NCBI RefSeq assembly: GCF_021730395.1
Contig: NC_069369.1
Coordinates: 66,739,501-66,803,500 of the forward strand
Reading direction: 5' to 3'
Length of the DNA stretch: 64,000 nucleotides
Source: Mercenaria mercenaria
Taxonomy: Eukaryota > Mollusca > Bivalvia > Venerida > Veneridae
Positions 35,480 to 48,831 of the stretch are shown here, piece after piece. The notes under the pieces were generated by a model. It had not been told where the DNA came from and searched no databases. It saw nothing but the letters and a program-made list of their open reading frames with translations. Position 1 is the first letter of the stretch, and every line of letters begins with the position of its first letter. The position numbers and the translations under genes were made by a program.

Positions 35480-36965
35480 TGTAATGATTATATTCTAAAT
35501 ATCTTATTAACTTTCTTAATTGTCGTCAGCTCGTGCAATTTTAGTAATTAGCAAGTGCATTCAATTGTGAATCAAGAAGGTGCCCTTTTTAATCAGAAAA
35601 TAGGTTTTTGGACTTAACTGCAACCATGGCTGATTTTTGGCTTGAAAATGTTGTATAATGCGCATGCAATTTAAAATCTAAAAAAAAAATGTTATACGTC
35701 AGTTAAACATCATTTTATACACTAATGCAGCGGATTACATGTCTACAGGTTAATAATTCGATTCCTTTTTCAATACACAAGGACAATGAAGTTAAGGAAT
35801 AACTCGCTAAATCTCGGCTTGGAATATTTAACGAATATTATATGAAAAAGAAAATGTTTATAAAATTAATTAAGAAATAATATATCTCATTTAGTGATTT
35901 GTCGCTGAATAAATCATTGTTTGGAGTTCAGATGCGAAGGAATTATATCACGAGGGCGCAGCCCGAGTGATATAATAATACGCATTTGAACGACAAACAA
36001 TGATTTTATTCAAGAGCAAATCACTAAATGAGATATATTATTTCGATTCTAATACGTTACCAACGACTTTAAAGTACATCCTTGACGGCATTCGTTAAAT
36101 ATTTGCCCGTTTTCTATCGGTTTCTTTTCCAGCGCGCCGCTATGCCGTTTGACGCCATGACGTAATGATTGTGACGTCAGAACAGTAAATTGTTGTATAA
36201 TAATTCACAGTTTTCAGCGTTCTTTGATTTATAGGAAAATAAATCGGATCGTGTTAGAATTGTTTAAGAAATAATAGAGCTATATCTCATTTAGTTATTT
36301 GTCGCTGAATAAATCATTGTTTAGAGTTCAGATGCGAAGGAATTATATCACGAGGGCGCAGCCTGAGTGATATAATAATACGAATCTGAACGACAAACAA
36401 TGATTTTATTCAAGAGCAAATCACTAAATAAGATATATTATTTCGATTCTAACACGTCACCAAGGAGTTTAAAGTACATCCTTTACGGCATTCATTAAAT
36501 ATTTGCCCGTTTTCAATTGGTTTCTTTTCCAGCGCGCCGCTATATGCCGTTTGACGCTATGACGTAATAATTGTGACATCAGAACAGTGACTTGTTGTAT
36601 AATAATTCACTGTTTTCAGCCTTCTTTGTTTAATAGGAAAAAGAATGGGATCATGTTAGAATGATAATTGTTGATTGTGGATAAATTATGTTTTTGTGAC
36701 ATCGTTAGCTGTCAGTATTGTATAGATACGCTTAACATATAATGCATGGATAAAATTGTTCTCATTTTCGTTGATATTTTTACTATTATTGTTAAGAAAT
36801 CAAGTATTTTAGATTTGATACTTCTATCACTTTAATAATTAATCATATTACCGGACTTCTCTCCATAATTCAGCGGTACAATAATGGGAGTAACCTAGGC
36901 CAAGAGTAAAAACTTCCAGTGTGTTTAGAGCGGTTCTACAAAAGTGATGTTAATGTTCATGTACA
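35480..36965. repeat. Inverted repeat arm 1 (with tandem MITE insert)
   Basis: 35,480-35,860 and 36,690-36,965 are the reverse complement of 40,370-40,735 and 39,735-40,330. The tandem insert 35,870-36,665 is absent from the other arm. Matching words include 'caaggacaatgaagttaaggaata' and 'ggacttctctccataattcag'. No gene. Confidence 0.75.
35870..36665. mobile_element. Foldback MITE, two tandem units of about 395 bp
   Basis: Unit 1 (35,870-36,262) and unit 2 (36,263-36,665) are close copies. Each begins with a hairpin whose 47-bp ends read AATAATATATCTCATTTAGTG... and its reverse complement (35,876-36,048). A second part with the words 'agcgcgccgctat.gccgtttgacg' ends near 'cgtgttagaat'. A reversed partial copy lies at 25,770-25,950. 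Confidence 0.75.
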
Positions 36966-38340
36966 TGTTTCTATGAAAACCTGGTGCGCCATATTAATTG
37001 TAAATTGCTTAATTGTAAATTGCTTGATATCAGATTTCAGTGCTTAATGCCGGACACCTTATACAAAATGTTTTGAAAACGAAATGACATTTATTAAGCA
37101 CTATGGTATGTTTTGGAAAGCCGGTGCTAATTGCCAAAAGCTAAATGACAATTAGTTATGTCAAATATTGCCTGTGAAATGGTAATTGTCAAACAATAAA
37201 TGATAATTGTTAATTGCGAAATTCGAAACAATAAATGCAAAATGCATATTGTTAGTACTTATTCATATAAAGAGCCGAATATATCAGTGTAAAAATGCAT
37301 CCTTAAAAATAGTCATTGGCCTTTGTAACATAATTTGTCTCTATTAAACTGTTTTAACACTTTAGAGTGAAGAGTTTCTATCATGTCATCACAACTTTTA
37401 GAACATGATATTGCTTCAAGTCAGGCTAATAGAACTTCGTATGTTTTCACGTGATTAAAAGTAACAGTCATTAGTTTAAGGAATACAGATCAAAAACTCA
37501 TAAAGTAAAAGCATTTGACGAGTAGCATTTATTATTTGGCAATAATTATAGGCATATAGCACAAAGGATATGGCATAAGGCATTTGATATGTATGGAAGG
37601 CTGGTGCGCCATGAATATAGCCAAATGCTAAATGACAAATATTAAATGCTAAATGCCAATTACTTAATGCTAAACGCCAAATACTTAATGCTAAATGCCA
37701 ATTACTTAAAGCAAAATGCCAAATTCTTTATATAATATGCAACATACCAAATGCTATATGCCTATGAAAGACCAATGCGCAATGTTATTTGCAAAATTGT
37801 TAATGCAAAAAAAATGCTATTTACGAACTGCTTAATGTCAAATGTTTGCTTTCAAACGGTAATTGGCAATGATAAATGCTTTATTATTAAAACAATAAAT
37901 GTCAAAATGCTCATTGCTATGTTATCATTGAAATAAAAAACTGAATACATCGGTTATATAATCATTGCCCTTTCGTAACATAACTTTTTCTCTGTTACTA
38001 GTTTAGTTTACAGCAGAATATTTCGGTTCCATGTCCCCGTAACATCTGCAACTTAAATTAAACTGGCAGAACATTTAATTTTTTTCAAATGAGTGAAAGT
38101 TACATTCATTAGTTGAAGAGATAAAGATCATAAAGATTGATAATTAGAGAATTACCATTTATCATTTGACAATAATAATTTGTTTTTATGACTTTTAGCA
38201 TTTTGTATATGGCATATAGTATTTTGCATGTAGCACTTAGCATCAAGTATGTGACATTTAACATTAAGCTATTGGCATTTAGAATTAACAATTCCTTATT
38301 TAGCGTTTGGCAGTTAGCATAGCACATCGGTCTCCACTAA
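36966..38340. repeat. Low-complexity word array ('aatgctaaatgccaa') in tandem duplicate
   Basis: 37,120-37,260, 37,600-37,770 and 37,800-37,930 are built of variants of 'aatgctaaatgccaattac'. 38,190-38,325 is the same in inverse ('gtatggcatttagcatt'). The flanks 37,270-37,560 and 37,930-38,180 are alike, so a unit of about 660 bp was duplicated. No coding capacity. Confidence 0.6.
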
Positions 38341-38439
38341 CTGCGCAGGGACAATGAGCCCTAGTGTTACGAAAAGAGAAGTTCGCCAAGCATTTTAGAT
38401 GATGTTAGATGATCGAAATATTTTAAGCGCCACCTGTTT

Positions 38440-38960
38440 TCGTAATTCAGTCAAGGAACCTCGGAGCTTACGCAACTTCTCGTAGTTCGTATCTTATAGG
38501 ACTGCTTACACCAAATAGGAAGTGACAACTCAGTGTTACATGTTAAGTGGTCCAAAACGAAGTTCCATGTTGTTGATGAAATCTTGTATATGTGTCAGAT
38601 AAGGATGTGACAGTTATAGCTTTCACTTAGTTATATTGCTTATTGTATTGAGAAAAGATCTAGATCACTTTTACCGTGAATTTCCATGTCTACATGTATA
38701 CGGGTTATTGCTAAATGACAAATTTCATGGGCGTATTTTCAGAAGGTGATGTTTGTTTGTTTTTGTTTTCAGACAGATGAAATAAATGTTTCTTTATTGC
38801 ATGTAACCTTACGTCTTAATATACTTATATTTTTCATTTTTGATAAGAACACATGATATATTTAATGGCTATATATGTGTTTTTATATCATTGAAATGCT
38901 GTAAAGCACTGAAAAGGAGGTTTCAAGAGTAATTTTTTTATATGAAACAAAGGAAGAATG
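38440..38960. repeat. Extra copy of the 3' flank of the secreted repeat gene
   Basis: Matches 52,000-52,470 ('gagaaaagatctaga.ca.ttt', 'gtgaatttcc', 'gattgctaaa', 'gacagttata') and, more weakly, 33,700-34,110. No repeat-protein coding remains here. Confidence 0.55.
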
Positions 38961-39734
38961 TAACCGTGTTCCATTTCGGTATTTTCACATAAAGAAAATT
39001 GATCATTCTAATATAGTGTGCATATTGATAAGAACCGGAACAGTCGTACTAAGTTGCAATAAAGAATCAATCCTAGCACTGAGACGTCTAGGATTTATTC
39101 AAGTTGCTCAAAGTGAGTAAGGGGTAGTGCGCGGGGGTGGGGGTGAGGTCTGGGGTTTGGCCACTCGGAGTTATTCATTAACACTCGGAATTCGTCTTTA
39201 CACATAGTCCTATACTAACTTTCTGTTTGCTTCTTAAAAGAGATTATGGTATATGTCTGTTTTTCAATGTTTAGAATGTTAGTCATGATAGTAAAACAAT
39301 CATTTGGATTTCATTCTTTTCTTCATTTTGTCAATAAACTGTAAAGCGTTTTTGTATACAAAATAACTAGAAATATGAGATTGATTTAAGTAACGGGGCC
39401 GGAATGAAAACGTGTAAACATAACATATACTGACCATCCTTTTGCAAACTGACACTTTAACTCTGTGTGTTACATAGATATATTTTTCGTAACTGCATGT
39501 AGAGGATGTATAGTGCTACACAGGCATTATCTTTCAAAAACATCGTATATTCCTTTGATTTTTCCATCCGAGCTATATACAAAATATGAAGTGTACTTGG
39601 TAACATACCAATGGTGATGATATCTCCTGAGAGTTGATTGCATAATACGAGATTTCAACAGAGTAACAATAAGTCATCCAACCCCAAAGTAAGAAATACG
39701 CAAAGCATTATTATTATTTCGCAAGTTTTATCGT
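38961..39734. other. Gene-free stretch
   Basis: AT-rich with a short G-rich run at 39,130-39,150. Nothing recognised. Confidence 0.4.
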
Positions 39735-40735
39735 ATATTCTTTCCACATGAACATTAGCATCACTTTGGAAGAGCAGCTCTACGCACACTGCAAGCCGTT
39801 ATTCTAGGCCTAGTAAACTCCCATTATGGTTTTATTTATTTGTTTTGGGTTTAATGCCGTTTTTCAACAGTATTTCAGTCATGTAACGGCGGGCAGTTAA
39901 CCTAACCAGTGTTCCTGAATTCTGTACCAGTACAAACCTGTTCTCCGCAAGTAACTGCCAATTTCCCCAAATGAAACAGAGGTGGAGGACTAATGATTTC
40001 AGACACAATGTCGTTTATCAAATAGTCATGGAGAACATACGCCCCGCCCGAGGATCGAACTCACGACCCCGCGACCCGTAGACCAACACTCTTACCTACT
40101 GAGCTAAGCGGGCGGGGGTACAGCTGAATTATGGAGAGAAGTCCGGTAATATGATTAATTATTAAATAATCTAAAATACTTGATTTCGTAACAGTAATAG
40201 TAAAAATATCAACGAAAAAGAGAACAATTGTATGCATGATTTATATGTTAAGTGTATTTATACAATACTGACAGCTAACAAAAGGCAGTGTCACAAAACC
40301 ATAATTTATCCACATATTTTCCAACAATTAATTATTAAACATTGTTGTTGTTTTTTCATATAATATACATTAGATATTCAAAGCCGAGATTTAACGACTT
40401 ATTCCTTAACTTCATTGTCCATACGTATTGAAAAAGGGAAGCGAATTAATAGCCTATATGGCATGTAATCCGCTGCATTAATGTATAAAATGATGTTAAA
40501 CTGACGTATCAAAATTTGTAGAATTTTATTTGCAGGCGTATTAGACAACATTTTCAAGCCAAAAATCAGCCATAGTTGTAATTAAGTCCAAAAAAACATT
40601 TTCTGATTAAAAAAGGCACCTTGTTGGTTCACAATTGAATGCACGTGCTAATTATGAAAATTGCACGAGCTGATGACAATTAAGAAATTAAATAAGATAT
40701 TTAGAATATAGTCACTGAAAACAATTCATAACTTT
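39735..40735. repeat. Inverted repeat arm 2 (with SINE insert)
   Basis: Reverse complement of arm 1 (35,480-36,965) without its tandem MITE. It is interrupted by the SINE at 39,827-40,116, which arm 1 lacks. The two arms are separated by about 2.8 kb. Confidence 0.75.
39827..40116 (-). mobile_element. tRNA-derived SINE, second family
   Basis: The minus strand starts GCCCGCTTAGCTCAGTAGGT (A box within 40,094-40,106) and has GAGTTCGATCC (B box, 40,052-40,062). The tail ends 'ttaaacccaaaacaaataaataa'. The head is tRNA-like over about 72 bases but is followed by an unrelated body, so it is a SINE and not a tRNA gene. The empty site is preserved at about 36,885 in the other arm. Confidence 0.82.
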
Positions 40736-41719
40736 AAAAAGTGGCATTATGCGCATCTTACTACACAAAGTGTGTTTTTGGTGAGTGTTTTACAAATGCA
40801 ATTTCGGTTGCTGCGCATTTTAATGTGTTTAATTAACAATAATGCTGCATATTTATTTGAAGTTGACGCTTTAGAAATAAAGAAATCTGACTAATAAAAT
40901 AATAGTTCTTTTCTTCAATATTCTGCACAGTGATCTCCCTTACCTATTGGTAGAGATTTCTGTAGTTGAAGGGAAGCAACTCCTGTGTGCAGTTTGACTT
41001 TTCTAGTTATATCAGAATGTAATGACTTGATATCTAATTACATTAAAATCACTCCTATAAAATACACTGCAGGGAAGCCTTATTTTTGTCTGCGCCAGAG
41101 ATTGAACATATCTAAGTAAGATCACAAATCACATTTATTTTCGAACTCTGTGGTCTGTATTATTAACTGGGATGATACATGTATTAATATTTTAACATGA
41201 CAAAATCACGACCTACCTTAGCTTAGAGTTCCCTCAAGAGTATCCTTGTATTCAGAGTCTATCAGTTAGTATCTATATACGCAAACAAATGTCGACGTTT
41301 AACGTTTACTTAGATGTCCTATCCATCAATAAGACGTAATAGCTCTTTACATCTTAATATAGTTTTTCTCAAAAAACAAAATTGGCGTAAAATGTTTATA
41401 ATTAGTTGTTGTATGTAAATTGTCACATTAGACGAATGTGAGAAATAAACACAATGATTAGTCCAAGAGATAGGACACTTTTATTTACTTTTTTAGCCTA
41501 AGCAAAATTTTTATTGCATTTGGAAGTCAATTATATCTAGTTAGGAAATTTATTTTTAAGTTGCCAAAGCGGGTAGAATAGTAAAAAAAAATCAAGATGG
41601 CCGCCAATATGGCTGCCCTAAGTTTCTGTTTTCTATGCATCTCTACATAGGATGTTTATATTTTTAAAATTTGCGATTTTTTTATTTTCTTTTCTTTTTT
41701 TCTAAATATTGTTTATTTT
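40736..41719. other. Gene-free stretch
   Basis: AT-rich. No repeat or open frame of note apart from short poly(A) and poly(T) runs near 41,580 and 41,690. Confidence 0.4.
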
Positions 41720-42580
41720 ATATTTGAAAATCAGTTACGACAAATGCTGATATCTTAACTGTTACATAAACCCAAACTTGTACATATACACGTTCTCACT
41801 ACACTGAATGCCATCTTGGACTTTACGTAAAACGTCATATACTGGCCTATTTTATGCACGGCTAATCTTAAAATACAGCAATTTGATAAATACCATGGGA
41901 TGTTGTAGTTAGGATACCACGGCAACAATTCGTATCTCTTTAGTCTACAAAAGATGTCACGTTATGCCACATGAAAAGCAACCACAAGAAGGAGAAGTTT
42001 AGAAATATTCTAAATTTTATTCTAAATTGAATTTGACGAAATTAAAAAAAAAATCCCCTAAAATGCTGTAATTGATGAAAAATATAAAATGAATATATTT
42101 GTGTATGGCAAAAGTTCTGTTTTCTTGTATTTTAAAGCAAACAGTTTTTAGCATTGTTCTTCAAAATCCATTAGATTTGAAAAAGACCTTGGAAAATTTG
42201 CAGTTATTAAAAGAATGTGTATTACCGCCGTTTACTATGTTATTAACCTTAATCCTGCTGGCGGTGAGTGATTCTGCCTTTGCGACCAGTGCAGACAAAG
42301 CCGCGCAGGATGATCATGGTCTGCACTATTCTCTATTCAGTCAGTAAATATTCAGTGAACACTCCTTCGCATAATAAATCTGGTATAATAATAATAATAA
42401 ATGGTATTGCCTAAATTGAATGATGGATCAGTCCATTTTAGAAATTCAACAGGCTAAGGTAAACATAGTTCAGTGTCGCATTTTTTACAGACCAAGTAAA
42501 TAGTTTTTAACAATTAAATAGATGTACTTCGTTTAGCCAGATTGACAGATTGACAGATGACTATTGTTTTAAACAACAAT
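41720..42580 (+). repeat. Inverted partner of 24,500-25,210, with MITE insert
   Basis: Matches the reverse complement of 24,500-25,210. A MITE with TTAACCTTAATCCTGCT/AGGCTAAGGTAA ends (42,243-42,462) replaces the TG microsatellite part. The frame at 42,099-42,347 runs through these repeats and is incidental. Confidence 0.65.
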
Positions 42581-43159
42581 CTCCTTCATTAGCGTTAGAC
42601 GTTTTACATGCATTCGTAGAACGTGGATTTTCCTATTGGATCGTTATCCTTATTTTCCTTTACTTTTACTATATTCTTACTATAATGGTTTCAACAGATG
42701 TAATTCAAAGACTCTTAATTATACGACAAATTATTATAAGACCCGACTCTCGGTATATTTAAAAAAAAACTGTACCTGATAAAATTGTAAACAGTACCTA
42801 CAGTATTCGATTTTGCTCTTGTCGAACTGTTTTGCTCTGTCTTGCGTTTTGCTTTGTAAATCTTAATTATTTACACATCTATACAAAGACAGTCATATAG
42901 TTTCGTTTTAGAAAGATGGCATTCTTTCAGCGTAGCTTATCGAACTAGATCTTTGACCTAGTTTCATATCTTTCTATAGTTCTTGTATTCCTGTTTGATA
43001 TATTTTATGCAATCTTTATACACTGAATTACTCTCCCTTGCTGCGCATTTTCAGTCAGTTTTGCCTCTTGGCAGACTAAAAAAATGATTTACATTGCTTT
43101 TATATCAGCCAGTTTAAACTGTTGATGGTACATACAAATTGCTTTCATTCAATTTAGGG

Positions 43160-43490
43160 TTGGTTAAGGTATCTTACCCCTCACCTCTGTTGGTTCGAAA
43201 CCTCACTTTCGGTGTAGAATTCTTTCATGTAAGGAACCTCATGTCTGAAACAATACCCATGGGTGCTTCTCGTGTTTTCCTTCATCATTTAAAGCTGGAA
43301 AGTCACCATAAGAGTTATGATATTTAATTATGTCGTGGTTGCGATAAACCAAGTAAAAACAAACTCTGGTGACAGTCTTTCAAACTTAAATTATTTCTTT
43401 TTCCTTCATCATTTAAAGCTGGGCCGTCACCATTAGAGTTGTGATATACCGGTATAATGATGTTGTTGTTGCGATAAACCAAGCAAAACA
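43160..43490 (+). mobile_element. Degraded SINE-like fragments
   Basis: 43,160-43,365 keeps 'ggttaagg', 'cccctca', 'ggttcgaaacctcac', 'gtagaattctttcatg' and 'ccttcatcatttaaagctggaaagtcac', the order of the SINE at 8665-8942. The tail is different ('gttgcgataaaccaag'). A second tail copy lies at 43,405-43,490. Confidence 0.6.
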
Positions 43491-46400
43491 ACCTTACAAT
43501 AGTTCAAACTTAAATTACAGTTCAGAAACTATTTTCCTAGTTCTAGCATCTGTGACCTTGACACTAGTTCTACCAAATGCAGTCTGAACATTTCTCTGCT
43601 GGTTTCATAATACCGCATTCCTAGAGGTATTGAGCGGAAAATATTTATTATACTATCGTATTCAATATAAGCTTGCCATACACCAAACTTTGTCACAACT
43701 TGTTGATTCAAACTTATGGTATTGACCGAAAACCACCTACTTGATGAGGATAGATTAGACATTGATGGAAATTTGTTTTAGATGCTTTGACCTTGGCCTT
43801 TAGCCATTGGATCCCAATAGCATCTAACACAATTAAAGTCATAAACGGGATTTGTAACGCTACCCATCAACTACATTTCAACACACAGCAATTAGAGACA
43901 ATATATTTATAGCCAGCGACCTTAGACATTCGGTCACTGAGACCCATTACAACCAAGCCTGGTACAGCAAGCTTGAATAAAGACTTAGCTCGGACTTCTA
44001 TTTCGGACCGCAGATGTCAAGATCGCTGTTACAGAGAGTAGAAAAATGATTAGGAATGAGATATTGGGATGAAACTTGGTACGTAGGTAGCTTACGAGGA
44101 AATAAAAATTTGGTTTGCATTTTGCGCTACTTTTTAAAAAAAGAGAGAAAATCGTGCATTAACTTCAGTTTTGAATACCCTGTCCCGACCAAATGTATAG
44201 TATAATGTATTCCGGGGCGACTCGAGCCAAGGTCAATGTCGCTGTTACTAACAATGCTTCAACAGTTGTTTCTTACATATATCAAGAAACTTGTAAGTAT
44301 GCCTTTATTCCTATATACAGTTTGCATCTAAATGTTGCTTTTCTTAAAATTCTATATGTCCAAAATTATTTTATGCTATTGAATGCATCATTAATTTTTT
44401 TTATTTGAATCTTAAAACTACAAACGAGACATGAACCACCAGAAACAAGTTTTTCATTTTTCACCTTTAAATTGCAGAGTATACCATTGTGCACATCATT
44501 TTGCTAAAAATGCAGGAGAACAATGTCAAATATACCTGTCCTGGAAACATGAAACTTGTCATCCATCAAGATTCATGTATAAATACGATACCGTCGCTGT
44601 CTTTTATCTTTTTTAGTTTTCCAAAACGCCATGTTTGGCTAAGTCACTGCAACAACCAATGTAACGATCTAGGCCGAAAAGGGGTCATAATTCTGGTTGA
44701 ATGCAATATAGAGATACGCTTAACTCATTTTTTTCAGTTTCAGTTTTTATTTTTATTACTGCTTGGTGAATCTGCATTACATGAGGAAACTTTTTTCGTT
44801 AAAAGACTTTCCCACATTCAAAGTAAATGTATATCCGAGTTTCTCGACTGTGAACTATATATATATATTTATGCATTGGACCTTTTGAATGCCGCAAATC
44901 GAAAAATGGTTTACCTAACTGATGTGGGACAAAGCTATATAAACAAGCAAAATCAGTGAAATTACATCCCCGCCGAATTGTTTGGTAAATGAGTGGTCTA
45001 TATTTGAAAGATACTTTATTTCCAGATATATACAAGTAATGTACAAAGGGGCCTTGGAAAGTTTCTTTTACAAAATCAGTTGGGAAAGTTCTGTCCTACA
45101 GTGATCTATATTTGTATGAAGTTTCATGAAGATTCATCAATGGGTTAGTTTTTATCATAGGAAATTATACGCATACCAACCGCTGCAAGTGATCAAAATC
45201 TAATGAAGATCAATCACTGGATTACTTTGTTATGTAGAAATTTATGGATTGTGAAATGATTTAAGGGCAATGACTCTTGTAAATTAAGTAATCCGGACAA
45301 AATTTAGTGTGCGTCACTATCCTTAATTGATCTACATTTGTGTAGTTTCATGAAGAACCATCAATAGGTTTCATAAACACAGTCAAAATCCCTAGTTCTT
45401 ACCAAATCAGATAAAAAAATCAGCTTTCACTAGAGATAAACCTTAACATTAGCAAAGGCCATGTGCTTATCAGTCATTATGTAAGGTTTGTTTATTCTAA
45501 TTGAAAATCTTTTTTTGAATTATTTGCATTTTCATGAAAACCTCTTCTTTAACTCTGTCAAAGAAGGTGGGCAGATCAAACAATACGTGAGCAAAGGCCA
45601 TGTGCTATTAAATAATCTCGTGAGGTTCGGTGATTCTATCTTTAATACTTTTTTGCATTACAAGCATTTTCTGTTACCAAATCAAAGGGTTAAACTCTGC
45701 TTTTACTGCTAATTAATCAGTATGTAAGGTTTGGTGATTGTAACTGAAACACTTTTTGAATTACAAGCATTTTCATTTTTTTTACCAATTAAAGGGGCAA
45801 AACTCTGCTTTTGCTGGGTTCACGGGGGATAAAACAATACGCGAGCAAAGGCCATGTGCTAATTAGTAAGTATTTACCTTTTCGGACGCACGGATGGACG
45901 AACAACCGGACGGACAAAATCAAAACAATATCCATCCTCCTTCGGCGGGGAATAACAAAATTGATTCAGCTTTTCTTTTTTTTTTAGATATTTAGAGCAT
46001 CGGCGTTTACTTGGCATCTGTCTCAGGGTAGCTACGGTTCCGAATTGAAACCTAAACCCTTCAATGTAAGAACTGAGCACAGAAACGACATAACTTGTAT
46101 TACATAAAGAAGGGCATACGACCATTTCCCATTCAACCTTGGAACAGCTCTTCAGAGTTGACCAATAATTGTTCAATCCAAAACATGTCTACCTATAAAT
46201 TATCAATGCAACAACAAGTCAAAAAGTAAGCTCTTATTTCTATTTCCAAGCTCCATTCCACGTAATATGCATTCGTGCCTTCATCTAAAATGATAAAAAA
46301 ATGACAGAAAAAAAATTCTCATTTGTTACTTTGAGACATGTTACTACTTGATAATATACATGAGAACTGCTATGTTTTATGTTTTGACCAGATAATTTAT

Positions 46401-46839
46401 ATAAATCTATATAAGTACTAAATGAAACACGAATCTACAATATAATGGCGATGAAAAACATATTTATTGACTATTTTTTAAGATGATCACTTCTGGAAGG
46501 CAATTATTTTTTCTCTACTGCAGTATTACATAATGATTTGATATCTGTCAATGAATTATTATAAATAATATTGTACTATATATATTTACAATATGTTATG
46601 ACACAACATTTGGATTAAAATTTGTATAAAAAGAATTCTACAGTTATTGACTTCCGGTAACATTTATAGATAAAAAATAAAATATTTTATTTCAATTTTC
46701 AGTGACATTTTATCTGAAATTGGTGGGAAATATGAGAAAACAGGTAAGAAATCATATTAAAGTGAAGTAAAGGAAAAAGAAAAAAAAAAACACCGACATT
46801 TTTTTTAACTGGGACCATATGACGCATAAGCTTATTTTA

Positions 46840-47180
46840 AATTATTTTTCAGACCGGACAGGAAAAGACTTTTGTCTTTTGACCTTCAAATGACCTTGAT
46901 CTTTGGGCTAGGGGTTCGGGTCTAACCTATTGCACACTGTCTCATTATGGAGAACTTTTGTGTCAAGTAATATTAAAACCCCTGAATGGATGACAGCGTT
47001 GTGGACTAGAAAGAAAAAAAAACTATTGACGTTTGACCTTCAAGTGTACCTTTGAGCTAACGGTGCTGTTGCTCATGACATGTGGACACACATTATGGGG
47101 TACATCTGAGCCTAGTAGTATTAAAATCCATTTAAGGATTGTTGAATTACAGACCGCACAAATAAAAAGCCCTGTTGATA
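46840..47180 (+). repeat. Tandem repeat, unit about 160-180 bp, copy 2
   Basis: Matches 30,280-30,620 unit for unit ('ttgtgtcaagtaatattaaaa.cc.tgaatggatgacagcgtt'). It is cut by the LINE at its 3' end. Confidence 0.65.
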
Positions 47181-47788
47181 AAAGACAATATTAAGGAAAT
47201 AGTTAGACAAAACTCTGAAGCTGAACCTGATATTTTATGGGAAATTATCAAAGGTACTATTAAAAATACAGCAATTAAATATTCTACATACAAAAAGAAA
47301 ATTGAAACAGATCAGGAAAGTGAATTGATAAAAGAAATTTAAAGTTTAAATAAACAGGTACTTCACGAAAATGAAGACATAAATAATATTAAAGATACAA
47401 TAACAGAAAAACAGAATGAGCTTGACTGTTTACATGAGAAAAAAGTCAATAGTTTATTGATTAGAACAAAAGCTATACATATTGAAGGTAATGAAAAGAA
47501 TTCTAAATATTTCTCAAATATAGAGAAAAGACGTGCAGAAAAAAGAACATTACAAAACTAATAATTAATGGTCAAGAAATAACAAAAAATGATCAGATTT
47601 TAAAAAAAGAAGTAAACTATTATAGAACTTTATACGAAAAACATAAACAAAACCAAACAAATATATTTTTTTTTGGATCAGAACATAAACAAATTATCAA
47701 ATGATGAAATGGAAACATGTGAAGATTTATTGACGGAAAACGAATGTAAACAAGCACTACTTGATATGATTTACAGAAGCAAAGTATA

Positions 47789-48807
47789 TTGACACTATTA
47801 ACAAAGACTGAAAAAGACCAATCATTACTTTCAAACTGGCGACCTATCAGTCTTTTAGATATAGATTACAAAATTGCAACCAAAACTATTGCCAATAGAA
47901 TTAAAAAAGTTTTAGATAAAATTATTACTCATGAACAAACTGGTTTTATGAAAGGCCGCTATATTGGTGAAATTGTTCGCTTAATTTATGAAATCATTGA
48001 ATACATTGAAGCTAATAATCAACCTGGTCTACTCTCTTTTTTTTTGTGACTATCAAAAAAGCGTTTGACAGCTTAAATTACGGTTTTATGATGCAATGTC
48101 TCCATCATTTCAACTTCGGACCATCTTTAATTACATGGGTAAAACTATTTTACACCAAAATAAACAGTGTAATAATAAATAAGGGTTATATGTCAGGAAG
48201 CTTTCCAATAAAGAAGGGTGTTAGACAAGGTTGTAATCTCTCCACTTCTTTGTTCATAATAGGCATTCAATTACTGACAAATTTTATAGCAAAAGATAAT
48301 ACAATAAAAGGTATAACAATAGACAACACAGAAATTAAACAAACCTTGTTCACAGATGATGCCACTTATGTAAATAACGGACAGAGAGAATCTTTTGAAC
48401 GGCTTATAGAAGTTATAAATGAATTTGGCAAAATATCTGGACTCACACCTAATACGACAAAATCTATAGTTCTAAAGGCTGGTTCACTTAAACAGAGGAA
48501 CTTAAAATATGTTGAAAACATGAATTTCGTTCGGACTTCTAAACAAGCTAGAACACTTGGAATGACATTTTATACAGATTTAGAATCAAATAATAAGCTC
48601 AACCTCGAACCTAAATTGCAAGAATTCAAAAAATGTCTGAAACAGTGGCAACATCGAAAACTAACCCTATTGGGTAAAGTAACTGTGATTAAAACTTATG
48701 CTCTACCGAAACTTGTTTATCCATTTACGGTGCTTGAAAACCCACCGGAAGATACGATCGAAGATATCACGTCAACTATTATTAACTTTTTATGGGACGT
48801 GAAATAA
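47789..48807 (+). pseudogene. LINE reverse transcriptase domain (frameshifted)
   Basis: Two overlapping frames, 47,789-48,049 and 48,046-48,807, split at a T-run near 48,035. They cover the reverse transcriptase: SNWRPISLLDIDYKIATKTI, QTGFMKGRYIG, KKAFDSL, GVRQGCNLS, and TLFTDDATYV where FADD is usual. The C-terminal LTLLGKVTVIKTYALPKLVY and INFLWD follow, typical of L1/Tx1 ORF2. It would make cDNA from LINE RNA at the nicked target. The first catalytic Asp region follows directly on the T-run, and the FTDD change affects the residue before the catalytic pair. Not functional as it stands. Confidence 0.85.
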
Positions 48808-48831
48808 AGCGCAAAACATTAGTAAATAACT

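Noticed and set aside
36966-38340. Possible CRISPR-like array
   Set aside because: The repeats are degenerate and contiguous, with no constant spacer length, in an animal nuclear context.
40040-40116. tRNA-like sequence with A and B boxes
   Set aside because: It is the head of a SINE: it continues into a non-tRNA body and tail and has an empty site in the other arm of the inverted repeat.
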